64,000 nucleotides of DNA from Pseudomonas graminis (GCF_004364335.1 NZ_SOCR01000015.1:1-64000); one strand, 5' to 3'. Numbered from the stretch's first letter, positions 45,495 through 55,006 are shown. Made by a program: numbers and translations. Notes: generated by a model not told the origin, from the sequence alone.

Positions 45495-46019
45495 TCAGCG
45501 CGGGTTTGTGTCCAGCGGTTCCTGGGAAGGAACGGGCACGGTTTCGACCTTGTCGACGTCGTTCTGAATCTGCTCAAGCAACGAGCCAGGCTTCGGCGGT
45601 TCTTCCTTCGGCGGCTGCGTCCCCTGGTTTTCGGGGGTGACAGTCGTGTCGCTGCTCTTGCCGAGGATAGCCTCGTCGCGGCTGACACCCGGCTTAAAGT
45701 CACCGGACAGGCTCGCCAGTTGGTCATTGCCATTGAAGATCAGGCTGACGCGCTCCTGCTGGCGTTCGCCACCACCAGGCTGCAGGCTGTACAGATAGTC
45801 CCAGCGTTCAGGGTGGAAAGTGTCGGTCAACAAAGGGTTGCCCATGATAAACCTTACTTGCCGACGGGTCATTCCCGGGCGTAACTGGTCTATCATGTCC
45901 TGCGTGACGACATTGCCCTGTTGGATGTCGATTTTATAAACCCCGGGGAATGAACAACCGGCGAGTGCGAGCAGTCCCACGAAGGTGAAACTGGTTAGCA
46001 AGAGCTTGGTGTTTTGCAT
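45495..46019 (-). CDS. bamE: Outer-membrane assembly lipoprotein BamE (OmlA)
   Basis: A 174-aa lipoprotein with lipobox LAGC and lipidation at Cys22. The BamE core is IDIQQGNVVTQDMIDQLRPG, then TRRQVRFIMGNPLLTDTFH and RWDYLYSLQPGG. The Pro/Glu-rich C-terminal extension of ~60 residues is common in Pseudomonas OmlA. Part of the BAM complex. Divergent from fur across ~98 nt. Confidence 0.95.
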   Translation of the reverse strand: MQNTKLLLTSFTFVGLLALAGCSFPGVYKIDIQQGNVVTQDMIDQLRPGMTRRQVRFIMGNPLLTDTFHPERWDYLYSLQPGGGERQQERVSLIFNGNDQLASLSGDFKPGVSRDEAILGKSSDTTVTPENQGTQPPKEEPPKPGSLLEQIQNDVDKVETVPVPSQEPLDTNPR

Positions 46020-46117
46020 CGGTGGGCGACTTCCACTATCTTGGCTGGGACAACGTAAACCCCGATCATACCTGCATTAAGAGAAGCTGCGAAGCAGCGT
46101 CTGCGAGAAAGCTGACC

Positions 46118-46525
46118 ATGGTTGAAAATAGCGAACTACGCAAAGCCGGACTTAAAGTGACCCTGCCGCGGGTCAAGATCCTTCAAATGCTCGATTCTGC
46201 GCAGCAGCGTCACATGAGCGCGGAGGACGTCTACAAGGCGCTGATGGAGGCCAACGAAGACGTCGGTCTGGCAACGGTTTACCGAGTTCTGACTCAGTTC
46301 GAAGCAGCCGGATTGGTGGTTCGCCACAATTTCGACGGCGGCCATGCGGTATTCGAGCTGGCTGACGGCGGCCACCACGACCATATGGTCAACGTGGAAT
46401 CCGGCGAGGTCATCGAGTTCTTCGACGAAGAAATCGAAAAATTGCAAAAAGCCATTGTGAGCAAGCACGGCTTCGAGCTGGTGGATCACAATCTGGTGCT
46501 CTACGTACGCAAGCAAAAGGTGTAA
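46118..46525 (+). CDS. fur: Ferric uptake regulator Fur
   Basis: A 135-aa protein from ATG 46118 (MVENSELRKAGLKVTLPRVK). The winged helix includes EDVGLATVYRVLTQFEAAGL and the metal sites are in HNFDGGHAVFEL, DGGHHDHMVN and the C-terminal HNLVLYVR. No cysteine occurs in the whole protein, so the structural Cys4 zinc site of E. coli Fur is absent, as in P. aeruginosa Fur. It represses iron-uptake genes with Fe2+. Confidence 0.97.
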   Translation: MVENSELRKAGLKVTLPRVKILQMLDSAQQRHMSAEDVYKALMEANEDVGLATVYRVLTQFEAAGLVVRHNFDGGHAVFELADGGHHDHMVNVESGEVIEFFDEEIEKLQKAIVSKHGFELVDHNLVLYVRKQKV

Positions 46526-46542
46526 GTCTTTTGTGAAGTACG

Positions 46543-46570
46543 ACAAAGGCGACCCGCGGGTCGCCTTTGT
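46543..46570. terminator. Bidirectional terminator between fur and recN
   Basis: A perfect 28-nt palindrome, ACAAAGGCGACCCG plus its reverse complement, between two converging genes. T content after the stem is modest (TGTTT). Confidence 0.8.
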
Positions 46571-46636
46571 TGTTTATGCATTTCGCAATCGGCGTCCTGC
46601 CAGATCGACGATGCCCGGGTTACGCCTTGGTGGTCC

Positions 46637-48310
46637 TCACGATTTGGACGTGACCACCATCTTCTTGGCGTGCGCGAGCGACTCTTTGGTCAGGTCGATC
46701 CCTCCCAGCATTCGCGCCACTTCTTCCACTCGTTCGTTCTTGCTCAGCTTGGACACTGCCGTGCGGGTCACATCCGCTTCACGAACTTTGTGCACGAACA
46801 GGTGTTGATGGCCTTGGGCGGCGACTTGCGGCAAGTGCGTAACGGTCATGACCTGGCCGCGTTCGCCGAGACGACGCAGCAGTTGGCCGACGATTTCAGC
46901 GGTAGGGCCGCCGATACCGACGTCCACTTCGTCAAACACCAGCGTCGGGACCCGGGATGTCTGTGCGGTGATCACCTGAATCGCCAGGCTGATCCGCGAC
47001 AGTTCCCCACCGGACGCCACCTTCGCCAGCGCCTTGAGCGGCTGACCCGGGTTGGCGCTGACCAGCAGCTCAACCTGCTCCAGCCCGTTGGGTGACAGCT
47101 CTTTGTCTACGTTCTCGCGCAGCTCGATATTGAAGCGTCCGCCCGGCATACCCAGCCGCTGAATTTCGTGCTCGACCTTGTGGGCCAGTTCAGGCGCAGC
47201 ACGGTGACGCAGGTCGCTCAGCTCGCGCGCCTTCTCTTGATAGTGCCGCGCGTAAGAGCCCACCTCGTGTTCCAGTCTCTCGATCGCCTCATCGTTGGCG
47301 TTGAGGGTTTCGATCTCGTCGAGCAGCTTCTGGTGCAGCGCTGCGACTTCCGTTGGCTGCACGCGATGTTTGCGTGCCAGCGTGTAAATCGTGTCGAGGC
47401 GCTCTTCGATTTGCTGCAGACGGGCGGGGTCCGCTTCGAAGCGATCAAGGAAACGATTGATCTCGCCGACGGCCTCTTCAACCTGAATCTGCGCACTGGA
47501 GAGCAGATTGGTGGCTTCATTCAATGCATCGGGCGTGTTGTTGACGCTGCTGAGTCGGTTGAGGCTGGCAGTCAGTGCGTTCAGCGCATTGCCGGAATCG
47601 CTTTCACTGCACAGCTCGACCACTTGCCGGCAGATGCCCAGCAGACTCTCGGCATTGGTCAGCGTGGTGTGTTCCTGTTCCAGCCGTTCGAGCTCGTTTT
47701 CGCCAAGGCTCAGGCTTTCCAGCTCTTCAAGCTGATAGCTCAGCAGTTGATGCTTGGCCCGTTGCTCGTCGCCTGAATTGGAAAGACGCTCAAGCTCCTG
47801 ACGCGTTTGTCGCCAGCGCTGGGAGGCCAGTTGCACTTGGCGTGCGAGGTCGGTGGCGCCCGCATATTCGTCCAGCAGTCGCCGATGGGTATCGGTCTTG
47901 AGCAGCGACTGATGCTCGTGCTGGCTGTGAATGTCGATGACCAACTCGCCAAGTGCCTTCAGGTCGCCCTGAGGGCATGGCGTCCCGTTGATGTAGGCCC
48001 GTGAACGGCCTTCGGCAGTAATGACCCGGCGCAAAATGCAGGGACCGTCGGTTTCGAGGTCCCGCTCCTTCAGCCATGCGCTTGCTTCAGGGATATCCGA
48101 CACGTCGAAGGTCGCCAGAATGTCTGCCTTGTCGGCACCTGGCCTCACCACGCCACTGTCGGCGCGATCGCCCAGCGTCAGGCCGAGGGCGTCGAGCATG
48201 ATCGACTTGCCGGCCCCGGTTTCCCCGGTGATCACGCTCATGCCGCGATCCAGTTCGAGATCGAGATGTTCAACGATGGCGTAGTTATGTATGGACAGGT
48301 GGACCAGCAT
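46637..48310 (-). CDS. recN: DNA repair protein RecN
   Basis: A 557-aa SMC-like ATPase from ATG 48310 (MLVHLSIHNYAIVEHLDLEL). Walker A is GETGAGKS, the signature is near KVASGGELSRISLAIQ and Walker B is TLVFDEVDVGIGG; a coiled-coil middle spans ~160-365. It acts at double-strand breaks and is normally SOS induced. The stop is 66 nt past the fur terminator. Confidence 0.96.
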   Translation of the reverse strand: MLVHLSIHNYAIVEHLDLELDRGMSVITGETGAGKSIMLDALGLTLGDRADSGVVRPGADKADILATFDVSDIPEASAWLKERDLETDGPCILRRVITAEGRSRAYINGTPCPQGDLKALGELVIDIHSQHEHQSLLKTDTHRRLLDEYAGATDLARQVQLASQRWRQTRQELERLSNSGDEQRAKHQLLSYQLEELESLSLGENELERLEQEHTTLTNAESLLGICRQVVELCSESDSGNALNALTASLNRLSSVNNTPDALNEATNLLSSAQIQVEEAVGEINRFLDRFEADPARLQQIEERLDTIYTLARKHRVQPTEVAALHQKLLDEIETLNANDEAIERLEHEVGSYARHYQEKARELSDLRHRAAPELAHKVEHEIQRLGMPGGRFNIELRENVDKELSPNGLEQVELLVSANPGQPLKALAKVASGGELSRISLAIQVITAQTSRVPTLVFDEVDVGIGGPTAEIVGQLLRRLGERGQVMTVTHLPQVAAQGHQHLFVHKVREADVTRTAVSKLSKNERVEEVARMLGGIDLTKESLAHAKKMVVTSKS

Positions 48311-48504
48311 CAGAGCGGCTCCCAAACAATTTGTCTGGTTATTTATACAGTGTTTTGCTTTGGGCTGACAATGCCCTGCCTTAGCTCGATTTGAAAGGTC
48401 ATCGCCCATTTTTAGCATCAATCCTGCTTTTCGCCACCGCTCACCGCCACCGGACTCATGTCAGAACATTTGTAGGGTTATTCAGCCGAACCTGCACTTA
48501 AACC

Positions 48505-48530
48505 CTTGAACCCGAAAATTACGACCCCAT
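48505..48530 (+). promoter_or_regulatory. Sigma-32 heat-shock promoter of grpE
   Basis: CTTGAA (48505-48510), 14-nt spacer, CCCCAT (48525-48530) followed by ATA: a near-consensus RpoH promoter 56 nt upstream of the grpE start. Confidence 0.88.
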
Positions 48531-48586
48531 ATAGCCGGGCAGAGGCGTGAGTTGAGCTCACGGATGTAATTAGAAGGAGAGAATTT

Positions 48587-49153
48587 ATGGCTGACGAACA
48601 GAACCCGGACATGCAGGCCCAGGATCAGGCTGCCGACACGGCGACTTCTCAAGATGATCTGGCAACGCGTGTGCAAGTGCTTGAAGAACAGCTGAAGGCG
48701 GCGCAGGACCAGTCTCTGCGTGTGGCTGCGGATCTGCAGAACGTCCGCCGCCGTGCCGAGCAAGACGTCGAGAAGGCGCACAAGTTTGCGCTTGAGAAGT
48801 TTGCCAGCGATCTGCTGCCGATTGTCGACAGCCTTGAGCGTGGTCTGGACTTGTCCAACTCGGACGACGAGAGCATCCGGCCGATGCGTGAAGGCATCGA
48901 ACTGACGCTGAAAATGTTCTACGACACGCTCAAGCGCTACAACCTTGAAGCCATCGACCCTCATGGCCAGCCTTTCAACGCCGAGCACCATCAGGCAATG
49001 GCGATGCAGGAAAGCGCGGACGTGGAGCCGAACAGCGTGCTCAAGGTGTTCCAGAAGGGTTATCAGCTCAATGGCCGTCTGCTTCGCCCGGCCATGGTTG
49101 TGGTCAGCAAGGCGCCATCGCCTGTTTCGCCGTCTATTGACGAGCAGGCTTGA
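48587..49153 (+). CDS. grpE: Nucleotide exchange factor GrpE
   Basis: A 188-aa protein with SD AAGGAG. It has an acidic N-terminus, a long coiled coil (~25-90, with RVQVLEEQLKAAQDQSLRVA) and the β domain ending VLKVFQKGYQLNGRLLRPAMVVVS (core GYQLNGRLLRPAMV). It releases ADP from DnaK. First gene of the chaperone cluster, under a sigma-32 promoter. Confidence 0.96.
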   Translation: MADEQNPDMQAQDQAADTATSQDDLATRVQVLEEQLKAAQDQSLRVAADLQNVRRRAEQDVEKAHKFALEKFASDLLPIVDSLERGLDLSNSDDESIRPMREGIELTLKMFYDTLKRYNLEAIDPHGQPFNAEHHQAMAMQESADVEPNSVLKVFQKGYQLNGRLLRPAMVVVSKAPSPVSPSIDEQA

Positions 49154-49174
49154 AATTAGCTGAGTGGCCCCCAT
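49149..49174 (+). promoter_or_regulatory. Second sigma-32 promoter, ahead of dnaK
   Basis: CTTGAA (49149-49154) overlaps the grpE stop codon; after a 14-nt spacer comes CCCCAT (49169-49174) then TTA. The spacing equals that of the grpE promoter, so dnaK can be induced separately. Confidence 0.8.
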
Positions 49175-49255
49175 TTACAGGCCAAGCGTTTAAGAATTAC
49201 CGCAATTTGTAAATGCAGTTGCGGCAACCACATTTAAGTTTCGGGAGATTCAAAA

Positions 49256-51175
49256 ATGGGCAAGATTATCGGTATCGACCTGGGGACCACCAACTCCTGC
49301 GTCTCGGTTCTGGAAAACGGTAAAGCCAAGGTTATCGAGAACGCCGAAGGCGCTCGTACCACCCCTTCTATCATTGCGTATGCCAATGATGGCGAGATCC
49401 TCGTGGGTCAATCGGCCAAGCGTCAGGCAGTTACCAACCCGCATAACACCCTGTACGCGGTCAAGCGTCTGATCGGCCGTAAGTTCGACGAAGAAGTCGT
49501 GCAGAAAGACATCAAGATGGTGCCTTACAAAATCGCCAAGGCTGATAACGGTGATGCATGGGTTGAAGTCAACGACAAGAAAATGTCCCCTCCTCAGATT
49601 TCGGCTGAAATCCTGAAGAAGATGAAGAAAACCGCCGAAGACTACCTCGGCGAGACCGTGACTGAAGCAGTCATCACTGTCCCTGCTTACTTCAACGACA
49701 GCCAGCGTCAGGCCACCAAAGACGCCGGTCGTATTGCCGGTCTGGACGTGAAGCGCATCATCAACGAACCGACCGCAGCCGCGTTGGCTTACGGTATGGA
49801 CAAAGCAAAGGGCGATCACACCGTCATCGTTTATGACTTGGGTGGCGGTACGTTCGACGTCTCTGTTATTGAAATTGCTGAAGTCGATGGCGAGCACCAG
49901 TTCGAAGTGTTGGCCACCAACGGTGACACCTTCCTGGGTGGTGAAGACTTCGATATCCGCCTGATCGATTACCTGGTTGACGAATTCAAGAAAGAATCCG
50001 GCATGAACCTCAAAGGTGATCCGCTGGCGATGCAGCGCCTGAAAGAAGCTGCCGAGAAAGCGAAGATCGAGCTGTCGTCGAGCAATTCGACCGACGTGAA
50101 CCTGCCGTATATCACTGCAGATGCCACCGGTCCTAAGCACTTGAACGTGAAGATCTCGCGCGCCAAGCTGGAATCGCTGGTTGAAGACCTGGTTCAGCGC
50201 ACCATCGAGCCTTGCCGCATTGCGCTGAAAGACTCTGGTATCGACATCGGCGCGATCAACGACGTGATCCTGGTCGGTGGTCAGACCCGTATGCCACTGG
50301 TTCAGCAGAAAGTCACCGAGTTCTTCGGTAAAGAAGCACGCAAAGACGTCAACCCTGACGAAGCCGTCGCCATGGGTGCAGCTATTCAGGGTGCGGTACT
50401 GGCCGGCGACGTCAAAGACGTTCTGCTGCTGGACGTCAGCCCGCTGACGCTGGGTATCGAAACCATGGGCGGCGTGATGACAGCGCTGATCGAGAAAAAC
50501 ACCACGATTCCTACCAAGAAATCGCAAGTGTTCTCGACTGCCGATGACAACCAGGGCGCTGTGACCATTCACGTGCTGCAGGGCGAGCGTAAGCAAGCCG
50601 CTCAGAACAAGTCCCTGGGCAAGTTCGACCTGGCCGAGATCCCGCCAGCACCACGCGGTGTACCTCAGATCGAAGTGACCTTCGACATCGACGCCAACGG
50701 CATTCTGCACGTCGGCGCGAAAGACAAGGCCACTGGCAAGACTCAGTCGATCGTGATCAAGGCCAACTCCGGTCTGTCGGATGAAGAAATCCAGCAGATG
50801 ATTCGCGACGCTGAAGCAAACTCGGACGAAGACCGCAAGTTCGAAGAACTGGCATCTGCCCGCAACCAGGGCGATGCGCTGGTTCACTCGACTCGCAAAA
50901 TGATCTCCGACGCTGGCGACAAAGTCACCGCCGAAGAGAAGACCGCTATCGAGGCCGCACTGGTTGCACTTGAAGCCGCTGTGAAAGGCGACGACAAGGC
51001 TGCCATCGACGCCAAGATCGAGGAACTGTCAAAAGTCTCCGCGCCGGTTGCTCAGAAGATGTACGCCGAGCAAGCCGAAAAACCTGAAGGCGGTGCTCAG
51101 GCCGCTCAGGAAGAAAGCAAGCCGGCTGACGACGTTGTCGACGCCGAGTTCGAAGAAGTGAAAGACCACAAGTAA
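49256..51175 (+). CDS. dnaK: Chaperone DnaK (Hsp70)
   Basis: A 639-aa Hsp70. ATPase signatures IGIDLGTTNSCV, VIVYDLGGGTFDVS and VILVGGQTRMP are intact; the substrate domain follows VLLLDVSPLTLGIET; the C-terminus ends with the acidic DVVDAEFEEVKDHK. It folds and refolds client proteins with DnaJ and GrpE. SD GGGAG precedes the ATG. Own heat-shock promoter upstream. Confidence 0.98.
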   Translation: MGKIIGIDLGTTNSCVSVLENGKAKVIENAEGARTTPSIIAYANDGEILVGQSAKRQAVTNPHNTLYAVKRLIGRKFDEEVVQKDIKMVPYKIAKADNGDAWVEVNDKKMSPPQISAEILKKMKKTAEDYLGETVTEAVITVPAYFNDSQRQATKDAGRIAGLDVKRIINEPTAAALAYGMDKAKGDHTVIVYDLGGGTFDVSVIEIAEVDGEHQFEVLATNGDTFLGGEDFDIRLIDYLVDEFKKESGMNLKGDPLAMQRLKEAAEKAKIELSSSNSTDVNLPYITADATGPKHLNVKISRAKLESLVEDLVQRTIEPCRIALKDSGIDIGAINDVILVGGQTRMPLVQQKVTEFFGKEARKDVNPDEAVAMGAAIQGAVLAGDVKDVLLLDVSPLTLGIETMGGVMTALIEKNTTIPTKKSQVFSTADDNQGAVTIHVLQGERKQAAQNKSLGKFDLAEIPPAPRGVPQIEVTFDIDANGILHVGAKDKATGKTQSIVIKANSGLSDEEIQQMIRDAEANSDEDRKFEELASARNQGDALVHSTRKMISDAGDKVTAEEKTAIEAALVALEAAVKGDDKAAIDAKIEELSKVSAPVAQKMYAEQAEKPEGGAQAAQEESKPADDVVDAEFEEVKDHK

Positions 51176-51236
51176 GCGCAGGCTCACTTGATCGCCGGTT
51201 GACCGCTTTCCAGTGGTCGCTGGTAGGATGTCGCCG

Positions 51237-51335
51237 CGCGGGAGCTTGCTCCCGCGTTGGCGTGTCTGGAATACCCAAAATTTTCAAGCTTGCGAAGCTG
51301 ATTCGCGGGCTTTGTGGCAAAGCCGGATGCTCCTG
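51237..51335. repeat. REP-like palindromes between dnaK and dnaJ
   Basis: The 323-nt gap 51176-51498 holds no gene. CGCGGGAGC/GCTCCCGCG (51237-51256) is a perfect 20-nt palindrome; a second REP-type unit, GGCTTTG TGG CAAAGCC (51308-51324) with GGATGCTCCTGC, follows. Either could stabilise the dnaK mRNA or act as a partial terminator. Confidence 0.7.
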
Positions 51336-51498
51336 CACTCCGGCTTGTTCAGCCGCTTTTCTCGGTCGATTAAAGGCCGTTGAACCAAGACCAGGATCGT
51401 TTAATTGACGTGAGTTGGGTCCGGGCCTGAAAGGGGCTCAACGAGTTCGGCAGACTCAGGAGGGTCATGCCGGACGTCCTCAAGAGTGCGGAAAATTT

Positions 51499-52629
51499 AT
51501 GTCAAAGCGTGATTATTACGAAGTATTGGGAGTGGAGCGTGGCTCCAGCGAAGCGGACCTGAAAAAGGCGTATCGCCGTCTCGCAATGAAATTTCACCCT
51601 GACCGCAACCCGGGTGACAAGGCTTCGGAAGACGCCTTCAAGGAAGCCAACGAAGCGTACGAAGTGCTTTCCGATGCCAGCAAGCGCGCGGCCTATGACC
51701 AATATGGTCATGCCGGTGTCGATCAAGGTATGGGCGGCGGCGGTTTCGGCGGTGGTGGCGCCAACTTCTCCGACATCTTCGGTGATGTCTTCAGCGACTT
51801 CTTCGGCGGCGGTCGCGCCGGCGGTGGTGGTCGTGGCGGTGCCCAGCGTGGCAGCGACCTTCGCTATACCCTCGAATTGAATCTTGAAGAAGCCGTGCGC
51901 GGCACGACGGTCAGCATCCGTGTGCCGACACTGGTCAACTGCAAACCGTGCGACGGCAGCGGCGCCAAAAAGGGTTCGTCTCCGGTGACCTGCCCGACAT
52001 GCGGCGGTATCGGCCAGGTGCGCATGCAGCAGGGCTTCTTCTCTGTTCAGCAGACCTGTCCGCGTTGCCACGGCAACGGCAAGATCATCTCCGATCCTTG
52101 CGACTCCTGCCATGGCGAAGGTCGTGTCGAAGAATCAAAGACACTGTCGGTCAAGGTGCCGCCAGGCGTCGATACTGGCGACCGCATTCGTCTCTCGGGC
52201 GAAGGCGAAGCGGGCACGCAGGGTGGCCCAACGGGCGACCTGTATGTCGTGATCAACGTGCGTGAGCACGCGATCTTCCAGCGCGACGGCAAGCACCTCT
52301 ACTGCGAAGTGCCGATCAGCTTCACCGACGCTGCACTGGGTGGTGAGCTGGAAGTGCCGACCCTGGACGGTCGCGTCAAGCTGAAGATCCCGGAAGGCAC
52401 GCAAACCGGCAAACAGTTCCGTTTGCGCGGCAAGGGCGTTGCCCCTGTCCGTGGCGGTGGCGCCGGCGACCTGATGTGCCGTGTGGCCGTCGAGACCCCG
52501 GTCAACCTGGGCCGTCGCCAGCGCGAGCTGCTCGAAGAGTTCCGTGCCACCCTTGAAGGCGACAGCTCTCATTCGCCCAAGGCCAGCGGCTGGTTCGAAG
52601 GCGTGAAGCGCTTCTTCGGCGACCTCTGA
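51499..52629 (+). CDS. dnaJ: Co-chaperone DnaJ (Hsp40)
   Basis: A 376-aa protein from ATG 51499 (MSKRDYYEVLGVERGSSEAD). It has a J domain with HPD (FHPDRNPGDK), a Gly/Phe linker (~75-125), four CxxCxGxG-type zinc motifs (CKPCDGSG, CPTCGGIG, CPRCHGNG, CDSCHGEG) and C-terminal peptide-binding domains. It stimulates DnaK ATPase. A ~320-nt gap with REPs separates it from dnaK. Confidence 0.97.
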   Translation: MSKRDYYEVLGVERGSSEADLKKAYRRLAMKFHPDRNPGDKASEDAFKEANEAYEVLSDASKRAAYDQYGHAGVDQGMGGGGFGGGGANFSDIFGDVFSDFFGGGRAGGGGRGGAQRGSDLRYTLELNLEEAVRGTTVSIRVPTLVNCKPCDGSGAKKGSSPVTCPTCGGIGQVRMQQGFFSVQQTCPRCHGNGKIISDPCDSCHGEGRVEESKTLSVKVPPGVDTGDRIRLSGEGEAGTQGGPTGDLYVVINVREHAIFQRDGKHLYCEVPISFTDAALGGELEVPTLDGRVKLKIPEGTQTGKQFRLRGKGVAPVRGGGAGDLMCRVAVETPVNLGRRQRELLEEFRATLEGDSSHSPKASGWFEGVKRFFGDL

Positions 52630-52639
52630 GGAGCAGGGC

Positions 52640-53446
52640 ATGCGACGTATTGCTGTGATGGGCGCCGCTGGGCGCATGGGCAAAAACCTGATCGAGGCGG
52701 TGCAGGATCGTGCGCCGCTCACCGGACTGACAGCGGCAATCGTTCGTCCCGGCAGCACGATGATCGGTGCCGACGCCGGCGAGCTCGCATCGCTGGGGCG
52801 TATCGGTGTTCAGTTGACCGGTAATCTGGAGCAGGTTGCCGACGAGTTCGACGTTCTGATCGACTTCACATTGCCGGACGTCATGCTGAAAAACCTGGCG
52901 TTCTGCCGTAAATCGGGCAAGGCGATGGTGATTGGTACCACCGGTTTGAGCGTCGAACAGAAGCACCTGCTGGTGGAAGCGAGCCGGGATATTCCTGTCG
53001 TTTTCGCGTCCAATTTCAGTGTGGGCGTGAACCTGTCGTTCAAGCTGCTGGATCTGGCGGCGCGGGTGATGGGCGAAGACGCGGACATCGAGATCATCGA
53101 AGCTCATCACCGCAACAAGGTCGACGCGCCGTCGGGTACGGCTGTCCGCATGGGGGAGGTGGTTGCCGATGCCCTGGGGCGTGATTTGAGCAAGGTCGCC
53201 GTCTACGGTCGTGAGGGTCACACGGGTGTTCGTGAGCGTGAGACGATCGGCTTTGCCACTGTCCGTGGCGGTGACGTTGTAGGTGATCACACTGTGCTGT
53301 TCGCCGCCGAGGGTGAGCGTCTGGAGATTACGCACAAGGCGTCCAGTCGCATGACCTTCGCCAAGGGCGCAGTGCGCGCCGCTCTGTGGCTCGATGGCAA
53401 GGCGCCGGGTCTTTACGACATGCAGGACGTACTCGATCTGCGCTGA
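52640..53446 (+). CDS. dapB: 4-hydroxy-tetrahydrodipicolinate reductase
   Basis: A 268-aa enzyme of lysine/diaminopimelate synthesis. It has the NAD(P)H site VMGAAGRMGKNLIEAV, the substrate region EAHHRNKVDAPSGTA and ASNFSVGVNL. It follows dnaJ by 10 nt with SD GAGGAG, so it probably shares its transcript. Confidence 0.97.
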   Translation: MRRIAVMGAAGRMGKNLIEAVQDRAPLTGLTAAIVRPGSTMIGADAGELASLGRIGVQLTGNLEQVADEFDVLIDFTLPDVMLKNLAFCRKSGKAMVIGTTGLSVEQKHLLVEASRDIPVVFASNFSVGVNLSFKLLDLAARVMGEDADIEIIEAHHRNKVDAPSGTAVRMGEVVADALGRDLSKVAVYGREGHTGVRERETIGFATVRGGDVVGDHTVLFAAEGERLEITHKASSRMTFAKGAVRAALWLDGKAPGLYDMQDVLDLR

Positions 53447-53747
53447 GTCTGGCGGCGCTCCAGACGTGACAGGTAACAATGCGGGCAGGAGAGGGGCTTT
53501 ACCTGTATCCTGCCCGCAGTTCAAAGCCTTTACACACCCGCTACGCGATGTCTCGTCGCACTCCCCAGCCCTCACGGCAATTTTAGCGGTGGATTAAAAA
53601 GACCTCTTTCTGTAAGCTACAGCTTTAGTGTGTCCACTAAAAGCGCGCAGATAATTCTATGAAAAAAGCGGGGTGACGTGTCTATACGTCATTCCGCTTT
53701 TTTACAACCTGCGATCGCCCTTTCAGGCTTTATTACGGGAGGTCTTC
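53447..53747 (+). promoter_or_regulatory. carA leader with terminator hairpin and mini-ORF
   Basis: The dapB-carA gap contains an 18-bp stem at 53662-53703: AAAAAAGCGGGGTGACGT pairs with ACGTCATTCCGCTTTTTT (two G-T wobbles) over a 6-nt loop and ends in T's. ATG AAA AAA GCG GGG TGA (53659-53676) runs through the left arm as a possible five-residue leader. It may be the dapB terminator, a carAB attenuator, or both. The carA SD GGGAGG is at 53737-53742. Confidence 0.65.
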
Positions 53748-54884
53748 TTGACTAAGCCAGCCATACTCGCCCTTGCTGATGGCAGCATTTTTCGCGGCGA
53801 AGCCATTGGTGCCGACGGTCAAACCGTTGGTGAAGTGGTGTTCAACACCGCAATGACAGGCTATCAGGAAATTCTTACCGATCCTTCCTATGCCCAGCAA
53901 ATCGTCACCCTGACTTACCCGCACATCGGCAACACCGGTACCACGCCGGAAGATGCCGAGTCTGACCGCGTCTGGTCGGCGGGTCTGGTGATTCGCGACC
54001 TGCCACTGGTTGCGAGCAACTGGCGTAACAAGATGCCCCTGGCCGAGTATCTGAAGGCCAATAAAACCGTTGCGATCGCAGGCATCGACACGCGCCGCCT
54101 GACGCGCATCCTTCGCGAGAAGGGCGCTCAAAACGGCTGCATCATGGCTGGCGACAACATTTCCGAAGAAGCAGCCATCGCGGCGGCACGAGGTTTCCCG
54201 GGCCTGAAAGGCATGGACCTCGCCAAGGAAGTCAGCACCAAAGAAACCTACGAGTGGCGCTCTACGGTCTGGAACCTGCAGTCCGACAGCAGCCCCGAAG
54301 TTGCCGCAGCCGACTTGAAGTACCACGTGGTCGCCTGGGACTACGGCGTCAAGTTCAACATTCTGCGCATGCTGGTCGAGCGCGGTTGCCGTGTCACGGT
54401 GGTACCTGCGCAGACCCCTGCCAGTGAAGTGCTTGCCCTCAAGCCGGACGGCATCTTCCTGTCCAACGGCCCAGGCGATCCGGAGCCTTGCGATTACGCC
54501 ATCCAGGCGATCAAGGAAGTGCTGGAGACCGACATTCCGGTGTTCGGTATCTGCCTGGGTCACCAGTTGTTGGCGCTCGCTTCCGGCGCTCGGACCATCA
54601 AGATGGATCTGGGCCACCATGGCGCCAACCACCCGGTCCAGGACCTGGACACCGGCGTGGTCATGATCACCAGCCAGAACCACGGTTTTGCGGTGGACGA
54701 AGCGACCCTGCCGAGCAACGTACGCGCGATTCACAAGTCGTTGTTCGATGGCAGCCTGCAAGGCATCGAGCGCACTGACAAGGACGCGTTCAGCTTCCAG
54801 GGGCACCCTGAAGCGAGCCCGGGCCCGACTGACGTCGCGCCGCTGTTCGATCGCTTCATCGCAGCCATGGACAAGCGCCGGTAA
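53748..54884 (+). CDS. carA: Carbamoyl-phosphate synthase, small subunit
   Basis: A 378-aa glutaminase subunit. The start is TTG 53748, because GGGAGG stands 5 nt upstream and the protein begins (M)TKPAILALADGSIFRGEA as in other Pseudomonas. The class I amidotransferase triad is Cys in FGICLGHQ and His/Glu in QGHPEAS. It passes ammonia to CarB for arginine and pyrimidine synthesis. CarB follows after 122 nt. Confidence 0.96.
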   Translation: MTKPAILALADGSIFRGEAIGADGQTVGEVVFNTAMTGYQEILTDPSYAQQIVTLTYPHIGNTGTTPEDAESDRVWSAGLVIRDLPLVASNWRNKMPLAEYLKANKTVAIAGIDTRRLTRILREKGAQNGCIMAGDNISEEAAIAAARGFPGLKGMDLAKEVSTKETYEWRSTVWNLQSDSSPEVAAADLKYHVVAWDYGVKFNILRMLVERGCRVTVVPAQTPASEVLALKPDGIFLSNGPGDPEPCDYAIQAIKEVLETDIPVFGICLGHQLLALASGARTIKMDLGHHGANHPVQDLDTGVVMITSQNHGFAVDEATLPSNVRAIHKSLFDGSLQGIERTDKDAFSFQGHPEASPGPTDVAPLFDRFIAAMDKRR

Positions 54885-55006
54885 GGCTGCCTTGCGGCTG
54901 TAGCGAGCAGGTGATCGCGGTGGGCCGGATCTGATCCGGCAGCCCGCCCGGCACCTGAGATGTTCAAGACGGCTTGCCGACTGACACAGGATTCGAGTGA
55001 CAACCC

